This document shows positions 1-11,033 of a stretch of 64,000 nt of DNA, in pieces (the first letter of the stretch is position 1; each line of letters begins with the position of its first letter). Position numbers and translations under genes: made by a program. The notes under the pieces are model-generated. The model was given only the letters and a program-made list of their open reading frames with translations, had not been told where the DNA came from and did no database searches. Source of the DNA: Epithemia pelagica (lineage: Eukaryota > Bacillariophyta > Bacillariophyceae > Surirellales > Surirellaceae); NCBI GenBank assembly GCA_946965045.2, contig OX337238.1:2542001-2606000 (forward strand). The letters run 5' to 3'.

Positions 1-973
1 CCATCATAGCCAAACGCTCTCTCATTGTCCAGGAGAGTAGTAGCATTGCCTCATCGTTTTCCGACATGAATTTGTGCAGGTAACCACAAAATATGGCATA
101 CAAAAGCGCGCGGGGCGAATCAGCCCGAGAGACTGCCCGACGCGCGTGCGTGACGACGAATATTACACCAGAATCACAAATCACAAATCACAAATCACTT
201 GCTCACAAAATCAAAGACGGAAGAAACACAGAACCATGACAAAAAGAAACGAAGAGGGAACGAAAGTATGGATTCGACACAACAGGTCCATTCGTATCGC
301 CTCCTACAAGACGAGAAGAATGTGCGGTGGTGTCCGAGCATCGATCGAACATTCTTGAGACGACGTGCACGCGAATGTATGTGTTTGATCAATGTGCATC
401 CTTCACACACGTGCCGGAGAGACAACAAGAGAAGTCGGGCCAACTGCAATGTCGTCGCCGTCGACACAACATCCAACAACCAACAAGGAATCCAAAGAGT
501 CATGAGCTGATTACTATATGTGAGCGTCATGGTGGCCTGAGATCCGTGCAGACCCCAAGAGTACATAGAGTATCGCAAGGTTGTCAGCCGTCTGTTGATG
601 ACGGGATAAATTTCGGGAGAAACCTCGTTCGCGCCATGGGAAGATAGAACCATGGCGTCGATACAACGGCCGGCAAACAACGGAAATAATCGTTGCTGAT
701 TATAATTCAAGGTTAGTACAAGCAATGTTACTCCCATGCTTTTGGGGCAGGCGAAAAGGCTATAGGACTGGCTACCTGCCTTGTCTTCAAATTCGCAACC
801 TACTCATTCTCACGCAACTTGTGTGTTGAATAAACTAGTAGTTACTTCGCCATGTGATTCTTATCGCTCAGGAGTCTCAACGTGACATCCTGGAAAAGCA
901 ACCTCTGACCTAAACAATCGTATAAGGGCAACCAGTTCAAGAATAACAACGGATACAAAAGGTTCTACTTTAT
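1..973. other. No supported gene; window-edge intergenic DNA
   Basis: Short overlapping open frames exist on both strands here (a 180-codon minus frame at 195-737 and a plus frame from an ATG near 268), but none shows a recognisable domain, repeat or resemblance to the other genes in the window. The stretch lies just downstream of the 3' end of the first kelch gene, where other units carry a decayed plus-strand membrane-protein relative. I could not recognise that family here. I see no tRNA, terminator or repeat. Confidence 0.4.
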
Positions 974-2983
974 TCACCGGTTCCACTGTCTGCCCATGGA
1001 TGTTTTTCTGGATGTTGTGGTTCGTGTTGTGTTGGATGTCTCGTTTAATCTCGAAGCTGCACGTTGCTTCGGCTGTGCTGGTTTTCTGGTGGTTGTTGTT
1101 CGTGTTGTGTTGGATGTCGTGTTTAATCTCGAAGCTGCAGACGAAGCTGCACGTTGTTGGGGCTGTGATTGTGCCGGCATGAATCGAGTCGAAGTTTGTA
1201 ATGTTGTTCTGGCAATAGGAGTAGCCGGTTCCATTCTGGGAGCATATGCTGGAGGATTGATCATTGGATTCTCCGTCACAACTTGGACCCGTCTCAATGG
1301 AAGCGCACTCGGTTCAAGACAAGCCGGCTCTATTCTGGGAGCATATGCAGGCGGATATATCGTTGAATAATCATCCGTCACAACTTGTACCGCATCAGTC
1401 ACGATAATAATGTCTTCCTCAACTGGAGCAGAAGCGTTCGCTTTACTCATTGCCCTTGTTGTGACTTTTGACGCCATTGATGAACAAATATCCTCATTCG
1501 ACAATCCCACAGAGTAACGGGTCACCCCATTCAGCTCAAGGAGTGATTTGAGTTTTTGAATTTTTCTGCCGATTGGAATTTTGTCTTGAATGACCATTGT
1601 GTTTCTTATTTCAACTGTAAGCTGGTCAATCTCCTTTTGAATTTGTTGGACCGACCGAAATTTTTCATCGTCACAGAGGGATAATAACAGTGGCAGCAAA
1701 GATTCAGCCTTGACACCCTCTTTCCACAGCGCCTCATCGTCATCGCTGTAACCAACAGCGGCATTTGCCAGTTGAATCTCATTGTTGAGTTTTTCCATTT
1801 CCGCGTCTAGTTCCATTCGACACGAAAACATTTTCTGCCAAGTACAGAATCTGTAAGACTTGATAGTGCCAAGCCGAAAAGGGCGCAGTTAAAGCCACAC
1901 AATACAACGTACCTTGAGCTGCTCTTTCTTGTCAATCAACATCAGTGTCTCACATGAATCCACCTTGTCACCTCCAACAACGGCAATGCCAGTTTTGTAG
2001 GCCACCATGCTACAACCATTACGTCCTGTGATCAATGGTGGTAGGTTCCACACAATCCCACATTCCGTATCCAACACCTCCACCGTAGCAATCGATCCAC
2101 TGTAATTTCCTGACACGACGATACACGATCCAACTGACACAGCTGCAGGAAGATACCGTGCGTCAGACAGAGCTAGGTCTGTACAATTTGTCCAAGCCGA
2201 CAATGACGAGGAAAAGACTGTAACAGCAGTCTTATCGGTTGTATCATCAGATGTCTCGTCGAATTGTAATGACTCAACCGATGTCAACGCATAACTGCCA
2301 TTGTGTCCTCCAACGACATAGATACGGTGGCCAATGACAGCACTTGCACAACCAAACCGAGCAACTGTCATGGATGGCCCAGGAATCACAGTGTGGTTGC
2401 TTGACATAGCTGTATCAATTATATCAACCGACGACAAAGCGTTTCCGGTATTGTTGATTCCACCCATGACGATGATATACCGATTGTTGACGACAACAGC
2501 CGAACATTCATCTCGTGCCGTTGACAACCGACAATTGATGGTCGTCCATCGGTTCCTCGTGGTGCTCGCCGATGCCCCGGAACACAACTCTTCAACATCA
2601 ATCCGTTCAATAGTGTCCAAGCGTGAACTTCCATTGAATCCTCCAATCACGTAAACTCCTCCGTTACAAACCACCGTAGCGTGGAAGCATCTCTTTTCGT
2701 TCAATTGCGGTCCTTCATGCCATTGCTTGTTTTCTTCTGCTAAACTCAACAACAATACTGAGTTGGTGTAGCCTTAACCTTGTTTGTTTCCTCCCAGTAC
2801 TACGACCGTCTGAGCTTTGTCGTCCTCTTCGGGATGGTCGAGCACGATTGAAGCATGCGACCAACGCCATCCACCCAAAAGGGGAGGCCACTCATTTGAA
2901 CTCCATTGTGAAGCATCAGTATTATTGTCAGAGTCGACAAAGCCAAGTCCCGATCGCAGCGCTTCTTCGTGCAATCTTGTCAT
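974..2983 (-). pseudogene. Kelch / coiled-coil gene copy 1, broken by one nonsense codon
   Basis: Two exons on the minus strand: 2983-1913 (kelch) and 1834-974. The intron 1835-1912 (78 nt) begins GTACGT and ends in AG, and joins AAG to AAA in phase 0. The kelch part keeps the VYVIGG / IIVMGG / IYVVGG blade signatures of its sisters. One in-frame TAA at 2774-2776 replaces the CAA present in copy 3 (GGNKQGQGY context); the frame is open on both sides. Exon 2 has the usual N-terminal coiled-coil block (ELDAEMEKLNNEI...) for ~110 residues. It then diverges into a proline-rich and Thr/Arg-rich tail containing two PPAYAPR(I/M)EP repeats and two copies of a basic SNTTRTTT block, instead of the long C-terminal half of other copies. 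Either it is a pseudogene of an alternative-tail paralogue, or the stop is an assembly or sequencing error. Function is unknown; kelch propellers generally bind proteins. Confidence 0.75.
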
Positions 2984-3607
2984 GGTCGTTTTGGTTTTTT
3001 GAAAGGGATCTTTTTGTGGAGTGTTGTGTTGTTCGTTCATTTGGGCGCAGAATGCGAATGAATGTGCAGATCTTCGCAACTTGCAACTCAAGATCGACAA
3101 AACCCAGAGTCTACTCAGACGTGGACCTCGACGCCAAGTCAATAATCTCTACTCCTACACTGAAATGGCTACCTACGTCCCCAAGCTCTTGCAGCTGAGG
3201 AGTCGATCGTCCGCGAGCGCTACGACGGTCAGACAGCACACCACGCATGGCAGCCGCGTCCGAGGACCGAGGAGCGCCCGACACCGACGAGCCTAGGAGT
3301 AAGGTACTAGACTATCGGCTCCATGTAGGGACCAGAACTCGGACTCGTTGCTCCCAAAGATCTTCATGTCCACCATGAGCGGCAGAAGTTTGGTTGCAAC
3401 GTTGTTCTGATAAAACAACAACAAAAGGGCGAATCGTCGTTGTGTTCCCGCCGATCCCTTCCGTGCCGTCACCCAAGAAGTAGCATAACAACAGCCACCC
3501 TATCAACAAGCTTCCTATATCGACTCGTCCTCTGGAGCGGTTGCTTTCAACGTATCTTGGTCTCAGGAAGAACAGCAAACAATTTGCCAGTTGATCACTT
3601 CCACAAA
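2984..3607. promoter_or_regulatory. 5' region of kelch copy 1 with decayed head-to-head leader
   Basis: This stretch follows the 5' end of kelch copy 1. From about 3430 (TTGTGTTCCCGCCGATCC) to 3560 (CTCTGGAGCGGTTGCTTTC) it matches the leader that precedes the plus-strand membrane-protein relatives at 7.05, 18.95, 45.8 and 51.75 kb, but the coding start that should follow is absent. It is inferred to be what remains of the shared, divergently transcribed promoter region. No core promoter motif is clear. Confidence 0.45.
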
Positions 3608-3639
3608 ATGAGCTCATCGGACTCCGAAGCAGATCCCGG

Positions 3640-3775
3640 TGAGTTTGTTCCAGACCCAAAGATTGTACTCGGCGCGAGCTCCATGAGTCGACAAAAGCAC
3701 CGTGTATTCTTGTCAATCAATGATAGTGTCGCACAAGAGTCACTTCCACCAAACATCGGATTCCGTCCTTCGCAA
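3640..3775 (-). pseudogene. Relic of a kelch C-terminal blade
   Basis: The minus strand reads a segment with GGSDSCATLSLIDKN followed by CFCRL. This resembles the last kelch blade of the full genes (GG..VDSCETL.LIDKKEQLK) and is closest to another relic at about 48395-48548 (GGSDNVYCVTLSLIDKN...CFCRL). It is not attached to a complete propeller. A plus-strand ORF from the ATG at 3608 (102 codons) overlaps it in antisense, but I cannot support that frame by homology. The flanking bases 3780-3900 resemble 47010-47120, so both relics come from one older duplicated block. Confidence 0.5.
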
Positions 3776-3927
3776 GAATGGACGGGCGGAAACAAAGGAG
3801 TATTTGCAACACAATCGACCCGCTTTCGATTCCCTGTCTCTTTCTGGGACACTGGGCTATGTTTTCTTTGTCATTCGCCGTCATTCGCCAGTTGGAGAAA
3901 TGGGCTTCCATGGTGAAAAGTGCTTTA

Positions 3928-6785
3928 CTATTCTTTGTATCCAAGAAATTTCTCCAATTTGCATATGCGGAGTTCGAATTGTTGCATCCGCTCATCGGAA
4001 TTGCGTTTGTCCTTCAGTTCTTCCACCAGAGAGGAAACAGTCGCTTCCAGTTGAGTCACTCTTTGCACTATCGACTTGACTTGACCTCCTTGTGTCGTTT
4101 CAGTCACATGAGATCGAGAAGTCGTCCCACTGGATGCAAAACCATTCAGAGTGCTTGTCTCACCAATTTTCGGAGCCTTTACCGACGAACTTTCTCCACC
4201 CGACAGACTCAAACGACCCTTTCTCTTATTCACGTTGGTTGCATGCATACCCTTAAGGTGGTGATGACTTGGGATATTCTGGCCGTGTTCGACAGATTCC
4301 GCCGCCGCTTGGATTATTTTGGTCGTCACCACCAACGCCATCACACTGATTGCCTCGGCATTCTCTCGCACATTGTCTGCTTTTATGGATTGCAGATCAC
4401 GAGTCCATTTCGTGACAGCATTGGCCAAATGACCAATCGTAGTCGCCAACGCACTGCTTCCAGATTTGGCCTCATCATGGCTTTTCAAAGACGACTTCTC
4501 ATTCGATCGCTCAATAATGGCAATGCCCTGCTCAAAAGCACTTTGCAGCTTCTCGTTATCACTTTGATCTACAACTAAACAAATATGATTTACGTCTCCG
4601 TAGTCCACAATCTCGTCTAGAAGCCCTGTCACAACGTTTTCAGACGAAACCCCTCCAAATATAGTTGCGCCAAATGACAAGGCATTCAGAACAGAGCAAA
4701 TGGCCGCAGTGGACACACCGTTGCCATCATTGGCATCAAGTGCACCATCAAGCTCCTTTAGTGCTCTGCCCAAAGCTTGCGCCTGTGCAAGAATGGCATG
4801 GGAACCAATGGTATTGCTGTGGGTACTGCCAGTAGACAGGGCTTCAGTAGAGGTTTGGGGCAGCATTTCTCCGACTCGAAATTCAATCATACCAATATTG
4901 TTTGACACAGAAGGCTCTGTCACAGTAGTAGCTGCCACAGAATCTGCTTCCTTGTTGTCAATCCCATGAATAATGACACCATCTTCCCGACACTTTTCAA
5001 CAATTCTCTCAAGCGTTCTCATGAGTTGGTGGTCGCTCTTGCAAATGGTCTTGGATGTCTTTTGAAGTGCTTTCAATGCGTACCGTTGCCGATCATCCTT
5101 TGATATGCGATTGGAACGATAGAGGTGATTGATAAAGGTGTAGAACACTTTCATGTGGTGAACGTCTGAGACCAAAAGCGCCAAGTCGTGGACCTTGAAA
5201 ACAATATCGTCCGAATCCACTTCCACAAGTTTCCTGTAAAAGGCATCCTCCAATACACCAGAATTATCGTCTCTCGTCGATGCTACAGACCGACCAGGAG
5301 GTTTCCTGTCATTATTGGTGACCCCATTCCGTTCAAGAAGCGACTTTAGGCGTTGAAGTTTTCTGCCCATTGGAATTCTGTCTTGGATTATTTCCGTGTT
5401 TTGAATTCTAGCGGTAAGCTGATTCATCTCCTCTTGAATTTGTTCGCTTGTCCAGAATTTTTCATCGTCACGCAGTGAATCCAATAACGGAAGTAAGGAT
5501 TGTGCTTTCGCCCCCTCTTGTAGCACCAACTCATCGTCGTCACTGTAGTCAACAACAGCCTTTGCCCGTTCAATGGCATTGTGGAGTTTCTCCATTTCCG
5601 CGTCTAGTTCCGCCCGACAAGAAAACCTATTCTGGAAAATACAGAACCTGTAAGATTCCAGATAGTGTCAAGCGGTCCTGGGCGCAGTTATATTCGCAGA
5701 ATGCAACCTACCTTGAGTTGTTCTTTCTTGTCAATCATCAACAGTGTCTCACATGAATCAACACCCTCTCCACCAATAACGGCAATGCCCGTTTCGAAGG
5801 CCACCATGCTACAACCATTGCGTCCCGTGGTCAATGGTGGAAGGTTCCACAAAATCCCACGTTCCGTATCCAAAACCTCCACCGTAGCAATCGATCTTCT
5901 GTCATTTCCTGACACAATGATACACGATCCAACTGAAACAGCTGCATGAAGATGACGTGCGTAAGATAGAGCTAGGTCTGTGCAACTCGCCCACACCGAC
6001 GACGACGAGGGAAACACTGCAGCAGCAGTATCCTCGGTCGCATCATCCAAAGTCTCCTCGAATTGCAATGAGTCCACCGATGTCAACGTATTACTACCAT
6101 TGTATCCTCCTCCAACAACATAGATACGGTGGCCAATGACAGCACTTGCACAACCAGACCGAGGAACTTCCATGGATGGCCCAGGAATCACAGTGTGGTT
6201 TCTTTCCACAGCTGTATCGATAATGTCAACCGATGCCAATTGGTCTCCGTTTTTTCCACCAATGACGACGATATAACGATTGTAGACGGTAACAGCCGAA
6301 CATCCACTTCTTGCCGTTGACAATCGGCACTTCAATGGCATCCATGGGTTCCTGGTAGTGCTCGTAGATTCCCCGCGACACAAACGTTCAACATCAATTC
6401 TTTCGATAGTATCCAAGCGTGAACTTTCATCATCGCGTCCTCCAATCACATAGACTCCTCCGTTGCAAACCACCGCAGCATGAAAACGTCTCTTGTCGTT
6501 CAACGGCGGTCCTTCCCGCCAGTGTTTGTTTTTTTCTGCCAAACTCAATAACAACACTGAGTTGGTATAGTTTTCATTTTGTTTGTTTCCTCCCAGTACT
6601 ACCACTGTCTGTGGATTGTCTTTACCCGGATGGTCAAGCACTACCGAAGCATGGTACCGACGCCATCCACCCAAAAGGGGAGGCCACTCATTTGAATTCC
6701 ATTGTGAAGCAGCAGTGCTATTGTCATTGTCAGAGTCGAAAAAGGCAAGTCCCGATCGCAGCGCTTGTTCGTGCAATCTTGTCAT
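3928..6785 (-). CDS. Kelch / coiled-coil protein, copy 2 (two exons)
   Basis: Exon 1 is 6785-5712 (358 codons, start ATG of MTRLHEQ), the intron is 5632-5711 (80 nt, GTAGGT...AG, phase 0) and exon 2 is 5631-3928, giving about 925 aa. Exon 1 forms a six-blade kelch propeller: VVVLGG, VYVIGG, IVVIGG, IYVVGG, IIVSGN and IAVIGG recur about every 50 residues. Exon 2 has an N-terminal coiled coil (ELDAEMEKLHNAIERAK), a conserved middle (FYRKLVE, VFYTF, DEIVDYGDV), a Ser-rich linker and a C-terminal coiled coil (VTQLEATVSSLVEELKD). Here the Met that opens exon 2 in the sister copies is Arg (AGG at 5626-5628) while the frame stays open. This supports splicing to the kelch exon rather than a separate gene. 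Expected to be cytosolic or nuclear, as no signal or membrane segment is seen. Role unknown; probably a protein-binding scaffold. Confidence 0.85.
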
Positions 6786-7195
6786 GGTCGTTTTGGAAAA
6801 AGATCTCTGGCAGCTGCGACCAAGAGCCCCGGGGCGAGTGTGAACGATGCGCACGCGTCGCGCCCGTACAGAAGTTTGGCAAGAGGAGCGCCTGGCGATC
6901 CATCATACGGGACTCGCTTCTCGAAGCAAACACAACACACCACACACCACACGCTGCAACAGATGCGAGAGTCCCCCCGCAGTCTTGGTGTGGAAAGTGG
7001 AAAACACAAAAGGAACGTCGTCGTCGTCGTCGTTGTTGTTGTTGTGTTCCCGCCGATCCCTTTCGTGTCGTCCACCAAAATGTAGAAGAAGAACAACAAT
7101 CACAAAACAACAAGCTTCCTCTATCGACTGGTCCTCTGAAGCGGTTGCTTTCTAGTTTCATTGGATCTTTGGAGCATCGCAGAATCACACACAGA
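6786..7195. promoter_or_regulatory. Divergent intergenic region between kelch copy 2 and a membrane-protein relative, with trinucleotide tract
   Basis: A ~410-bp head-to-head gap. It contains a block GAGCCCCGGGGCGAGTG (near 6824) that recurs upstream of kelch copies 3, 4 and 6 and of the relic at 45140. An AC-rich stretch follows near 6930, then a CGT/GTT trinucleotide tract at about 7017-7045 that encodes nothing. Conservation of these blocks at every head-to-head junction suggests a bidirectional promoter (inference); I cannot assign a TATA box or start site. Confidence 0.45.
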
Positions 7196-7974
7196 ATGAC
7201 ACGTCGTGCTCCTTCCACAGTTGCAGCCGCAGCGCCCGGTCTCACCCAAGACGCATCATTGTCATCCACTGCCACCCCCAGTACAGCCGTGCGTCGCAAA
7301 AAGCGAAAGGGCCTCTTGACTGCCAGTCGCCGTTCGTCGATGCAGCAATGAGGAAGATGATGAATTGGAACCACTTTCCCGTTCACCAGATTTATCGTAT
7401 TTCCGAGGCAATGGAGACCATGTGATCGAACGCGGGCTACGCTCGACTCAAACAGGGTTGTGCCAAAGTTTTGTGGAAGGCGATGGAATGTGTGATTCCT
7501 GACGTCCGAGAACGAGAGCGAACAGCATCGACGGTACAATCAACGGTTTCGGGGAACCTATGGACCGGCACCCTCTAACAATCATGATATCTGGGGGTTG
7601 ACCGGCGCCTTGACTCCCATTCAAGATGTGTTGGCGTGTGGCGGTATGTTACAGAAAAAAGGATATGCGAGCTATTGTCTGCTTCAATTGAGAGTCTCGA
7701 GTGTTTTGGTGGTGGCACTGGTGGCGTTGGTTCCTGTTTCTGTTACAAAGTCTCGCAGCTTGTGGTCTTCTCCTTCTTGATGCTGTTTGGTTGTTCTTAT
7801 TATTGTTTGGTCCTACGACATTCCTGCTTTTCGTTGGACCATTTTTTGTAGATACCACCTTTCCCGGCATTTGACTCAAGGAGTAGCAACCAGTGGGACG
7901 GCATCACGTTGGTGTCCGTGGCTCAGCAAACACAACTCATGAAGGAACTCCAACAACAAGGAGCACTTCAATAA
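7196..7974 (+). pseudogene. Decayed membrane-protein-like family member, copy 1 (RAPST family)
   Basis: It starts at an ATG followed by TRRAPSTVAAAAPGL and a basic RRKKRKG patch, a block shared with five other loci in the window. The frame then closes at 7348. Recognisable later parts (LWKAMECVIPDVRERER, GALT.IQD) lie in other frames. The 3' end reads a strongly hydrophobic segment (LLLLDAVWLFLLLFGPTTF) and ends with QQGALQ and a stop at 7972-7974. This points to an ancestral membrane protein with a basic cytosolic N-terminus, broken here by frameshifts. Its 3' end faces kelch copy 3 tail-to-tail. Introns rather than frameshifts cannot be fully excluded. No known family recognised. Confidence 0.55.
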
Positions 7975-8399
7975 TATTCGACTGGTCCTGGGGTGTACAC
8001 ATGATATTCGAAAACACACATTCTTCCACTTTGTGTCAACTATATGCTAGTGCTGCCATTCCCTCGATGTCGTGCTTTGTGGTACAAATATTGTGACCTA
8101 AACCAATAGGAGAACTACCTGGAAACAGACCTAACCTTTCAAGGATAAACAGATGAGTATTTTATCAATATATGGGATTCAGCATATCCGAGAAAGATGC
8201 TCCAATACAAGTGTCGAGCCATCGCTCCCTAAATTTCCATCCGCATACCTTGTGTTCCAGTATATTGCGCCAACTGCTTCTTAACGACGATAAATGGTGC
8301 ATACAACAACCCGTGAACCTCATGAGCGCTTGTGGAGACACATCGGCTGAAACAGCGTTCCATTTCTCAAAAAGAAAACCATGTAAGATTTGATTCAGA
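7975..8399. other. Convergent intergenic spacer, conserved in four units
   Basis: A ~425-bp gap between the ends of the plus-strand relative and kelch copy 3. The same sequence, starting near GACTGGTCCTGGGGTGTACA, recurs at about 20800-21209, 40975-41333 and 52655-53065. Some copies carry short deletions. No gene is seen. It probably contains both polyadenylation regions. Confidence 0.5.
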
Positions 8400-10154
8400 T
8401 CATTTGTCAGAGTACCCAAGCAATTTTTCTATTCGAGTCATGCGTTCGTCCAATTTCACTTGCATATCAACCAGCTGCGAAAGACTCTGTCTTTCCGCTG
8501 TACGCTCTTTCCGTAGTTCCTCCACAATTTCACCCACCGACGATTCCACTCTTGATAAATGGTGAAAGATGGACAATGATTCACTTTCCATCGTACCAAT
8601 GGAAGAAACATTGTCGAGAGGATGGAGTCGAGAGGCTGCGATAGAATTTGAATTTGGGGAGAGTTTGGCTGTTGTGCAATCATCGCCCTCACATGCTGGC
8701 TCTCCACCGCTAGACAAAAGACTGTCTTTTTCCTCTTTTTCCCCTTCCGTTGTCGAGACAGTCACTTTCGTTTCCGTTTCGAAAGACTGCGACACGTCTA
8801 TCATTTTGGACGTTACAATCAACGCCAAAAGAGTGATTGCTTCCGAGCTCCCGTCCTGACAGTCACCGTTGGGGGATTCCATACCACGGGCCCTTTTGGT
8901 GACTGCGTTAGCCAAGTAACCCATGATGGTTACCAAGATTCTGGGTCCAGCTGTGCCGTCTTCTTTCGATGTTTTATTCTCTATACAAGTTCCCATACCT
9001 ACATCATTTGACAAACTCGACATGGCTCTTTCGACAATAGCCAGACCCTCTTGGTAGGCCTTTTGCAGCTGTTCGTTTCCACTTTGATCCACGACGGAAC
9101 AAATATGATGCACATCTCCGTAGTCCACAATCTCATCCAGAATACAAGAAACACGGTTTTCCGGTAAAGGATTGGGAGACAATGCCTGTCCAAATGAAAG
9201 TGAGTTCAGAATCGAGCAAATGACTGCAATTGATCCACGATTATGATCATGTTCTTCCAGTGCGGCATAAAAATCCTTTAGGGATCTTCCGACAGCTTGG
9301 ACCTGTACAAGAATGGCACGATGGCTAATGCCCTCACTGAGGGTATTTGCAGTCACCTGCTGTGATTGAGTTAAGGTTCGCGGCAGCATTTCGCCCACTC
9401 GATATTCGAACAAGGCAAAATTGCCTGCCGGAAAAGGCAGTGACGGGTCTGAAGATGTCACAGAATCTGCGTAATGTTCATCAATGCCATGAACGACGAT
9501 ACCGTCCTGACGGCACTTCTCAACAATCTTCTCTTGTATTGTTATGCATTTGTTGTCACTCTTAGATATAGTCTTGGATGTCTCCAGTATTGCTTTCAAT
9601 GTGCATCGTTCCCGATCATCCTTTGCTATACGTTTGGTACGGTACAGATGATTGAGAAAGGTGTAAAACACTTTCATTTGGATAACATTGGACACCAGAC
9701 GCGCAAGGTCATGGACCTTGAAGGCAATATCCTCAGAATCAGCTTTCACAAGTTTCCTGTAAAAGGCATCCTCCAACACACCAGAATTATCGTTTCTTAT
9801 TGATCCCACAGGGCGACCAGAAGGTTTCCTGTCATTATCGGTGACTCCATGCGGTTCAAGAAGCGACTTTAGGTGCTGAAGTTTTCTGCCCATTGGAATT
9901 CTGTCTTGAATGACCTTCGTCTCTTTAATTTCAACTGTAAGCTGGTCAATCTCGGCTTGGATTTGCTGGACGGACCGGAATTTTTCATCATCACAGAGGG
10001 CCTGTAACATTGGCAGCAAAGATTGCGCCTTGGCACCCTCTTGCCACAGCACCTCATCGTTGTCATTGTGACCAGCGGCAGCCGTTGCCCGTTCAATCGC
10101 ATTGTTCAGTTTCTCCATTTCCGCATCTAGTTCCGCGCGACTGGCAAACATTGT
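8400..10154 (-). CDS. Kelch / coiled-coil protein, copy 3: exon 2
   Basis: 584 codons plus stop. The exon is preceded on the minus strand by ACTTTACAG and opens with ACA ATG in phase 0, exactly like the sister copies. N-terminal coiled coil (ELDAEMEKLNNAIERAT), middle blocks DEIVDYGDVHHIC and LANAVTK, an acidic/Ser linker, and a C-terminal coiled coil ending KLLGYSDK. Its kelch exon lies at 17602-18657 because a 7.36-kb LTR retrotransposon sits in the intron. The C-terminal half is almost identical to copy 4 (21210-22060) while the N-terminal half is clearly different, suggesting gene conversion. Whether it is still spliced to its kelch exon is unknown. Confidence 0.75.
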   Translation of the reverse strand, partial: TMFASRAELDAEMEKLNNAIERATAAAGHNDNDEVLWQEGAKAQSLLPMLQALCDDEKFRSVQQIQAEIDQLTVEIKETKVIQDRIPMGRKLQHLKSLLEPHGVTDNDRKPSGRPVGSIRNDNSGVLEDAFYRKLVKADSEDIAFKVHDLARLVSNVIQMKVFYTFLNHLYRTKRIAKDDRERCTLKAILETSKTISKSDNKCITIQEKIVEKCRQDGIVVHGIDEHYADSVTSSDPSLPFPAGNFALFEYRVGEMLPRTLTQSQQVTANTLSEGISHRAILVQVQAVGRSLKDFYAALEEHDHNRGSIAVICSILNSLSFGQALSPNPLPENRVSCILDEIVDYGDVHHICSVVDQSGNEQLQKAYQEGLAIVERAMSSLSNDVGMGTCIENKTSKEDGTAGPRILVTIMGYLANAVTKRARGMESPNGDCQDGSSEAITLLALIVTSKMIDVSQSFETETKVTVSTTEGEKEEKDSLLSSGGEPACEGDDCTTAKLSPNSNSIAASRLHPLDNVSSIGTMESESLSIFHHLSRVESSVGEIVEELRKERTAERQSLSQLVDMQVKLDERMTRIEKLLGYSDK

Positions 10155-10232
10155 CTGTAAAGTACAAAATCTGTAAGATATTTCACATAGTGTAAACCAG
10201 TCCCGACTGCAGTTACAGCCGCACAATACAAC

Positions 10233-10237
10233 GTACC
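10233..10237. repeat. Target-site duplication GTACC, left copy
   Basis: GTACC immediately precedes the TG that starts the 5' LTR. The same five bases follow the CA that ends the 3' LTR at 17598-17602. They overlap the last exonic base and splice donor of kelch copy 3. Confidence 0.9.
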
Positions 10238-10995
10238 TGTTAGGATTCTCACCGAAAACTAGGTGGCGAAACCTACAACTCATCGAATGATGCTAGTATT
10301 TTATGGCATCCGATGACATTTTCCTAAAAGTGAGAAAAGAATGTCGGCATGCTCGCGAAACTATAAATTTGGCCACGGCATGCTCGCAGTGCACGCGTTA
10401 TCGGCGACCGCTCGGATATTAACTATGGCCCAACACGTGCGCGCCCAAAACTATCAAGTGCGCGCCTCTACTATCCGAGTACGCGCATCCACGATTCGAC
10501 CTAACGGTCTATGTAATCAAAGCACGAATCACGATCACGCGAGACCATATCTCTGTTCCCACAAATCCAAGAATGCAAACAGCAACGCGCCCAGGACAAG
10601 ACTTATACCACGACAAAGCAAGAGCTGTTGCATCCCATACATGTTATCCATCACCCTATACATTCAATATACACCAATGCCGGTCTACTCCAACCAGTGA
10701 GGACCTATCACACCAGATCCATGGCCGTATGCAAGAGCCAGGACTTCGGCACCGTCAACCACCTTAGTTAGTAATCGTCTCACAATCATTAATATCACCA
10801 TTTTAACACTCACCTTAAGACTTACCTCTTATCAGTGGACCAACTGCCCCCACCCACGGCGGACTTCGACTTGCAACTCTTCTCTGACCCGTGGAGGATT
10901 GTTGTATCGGTTGGTGATTCGATTGTCGGCTCAGCGAGCCTTTTACCTATCCTAACTATCTGTCTAACCCCTGTTGAATCGAGAGAAGTTTATCA
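10238..10995 (+). repeat. 5' LTR
   Basis: 758 bp, TG...CA termini. A TATA-like CTATAAAT lies near 10361-10368. It is flanked by two GGCATGCTCGC direct repeats (about 10347 and 10379), and GTGCGCGCC-type repeats follow near 10438-10470. This arrangement looks like a U3 promoter with repeated activator sites (inference). Nearly identical to the 3' LTR. Confidence 0.95.
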
Positions 10996-11033
10996 GATTA
11001 ACAGTCTCATCGTTTATTTCCGAGAAGCTTTCG

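Noticed and set aside
195-737. 180-codon minus-strand ORF
   Set aside because: No domain, no conserved copy in the array and unusual composition; it overlaps equally plausible plus-strand frames.
6782-7103. Several ORFs rich in Val, Thr or Asp on both strands
   Set aside because: Produced by the CGT/GTT trinucleotide tract near 7017-7045.
10341-10767. Small ORFs within the LTRs
   Set aside because: They occur identically in both LTRs in regulatory sequence and have no domain.
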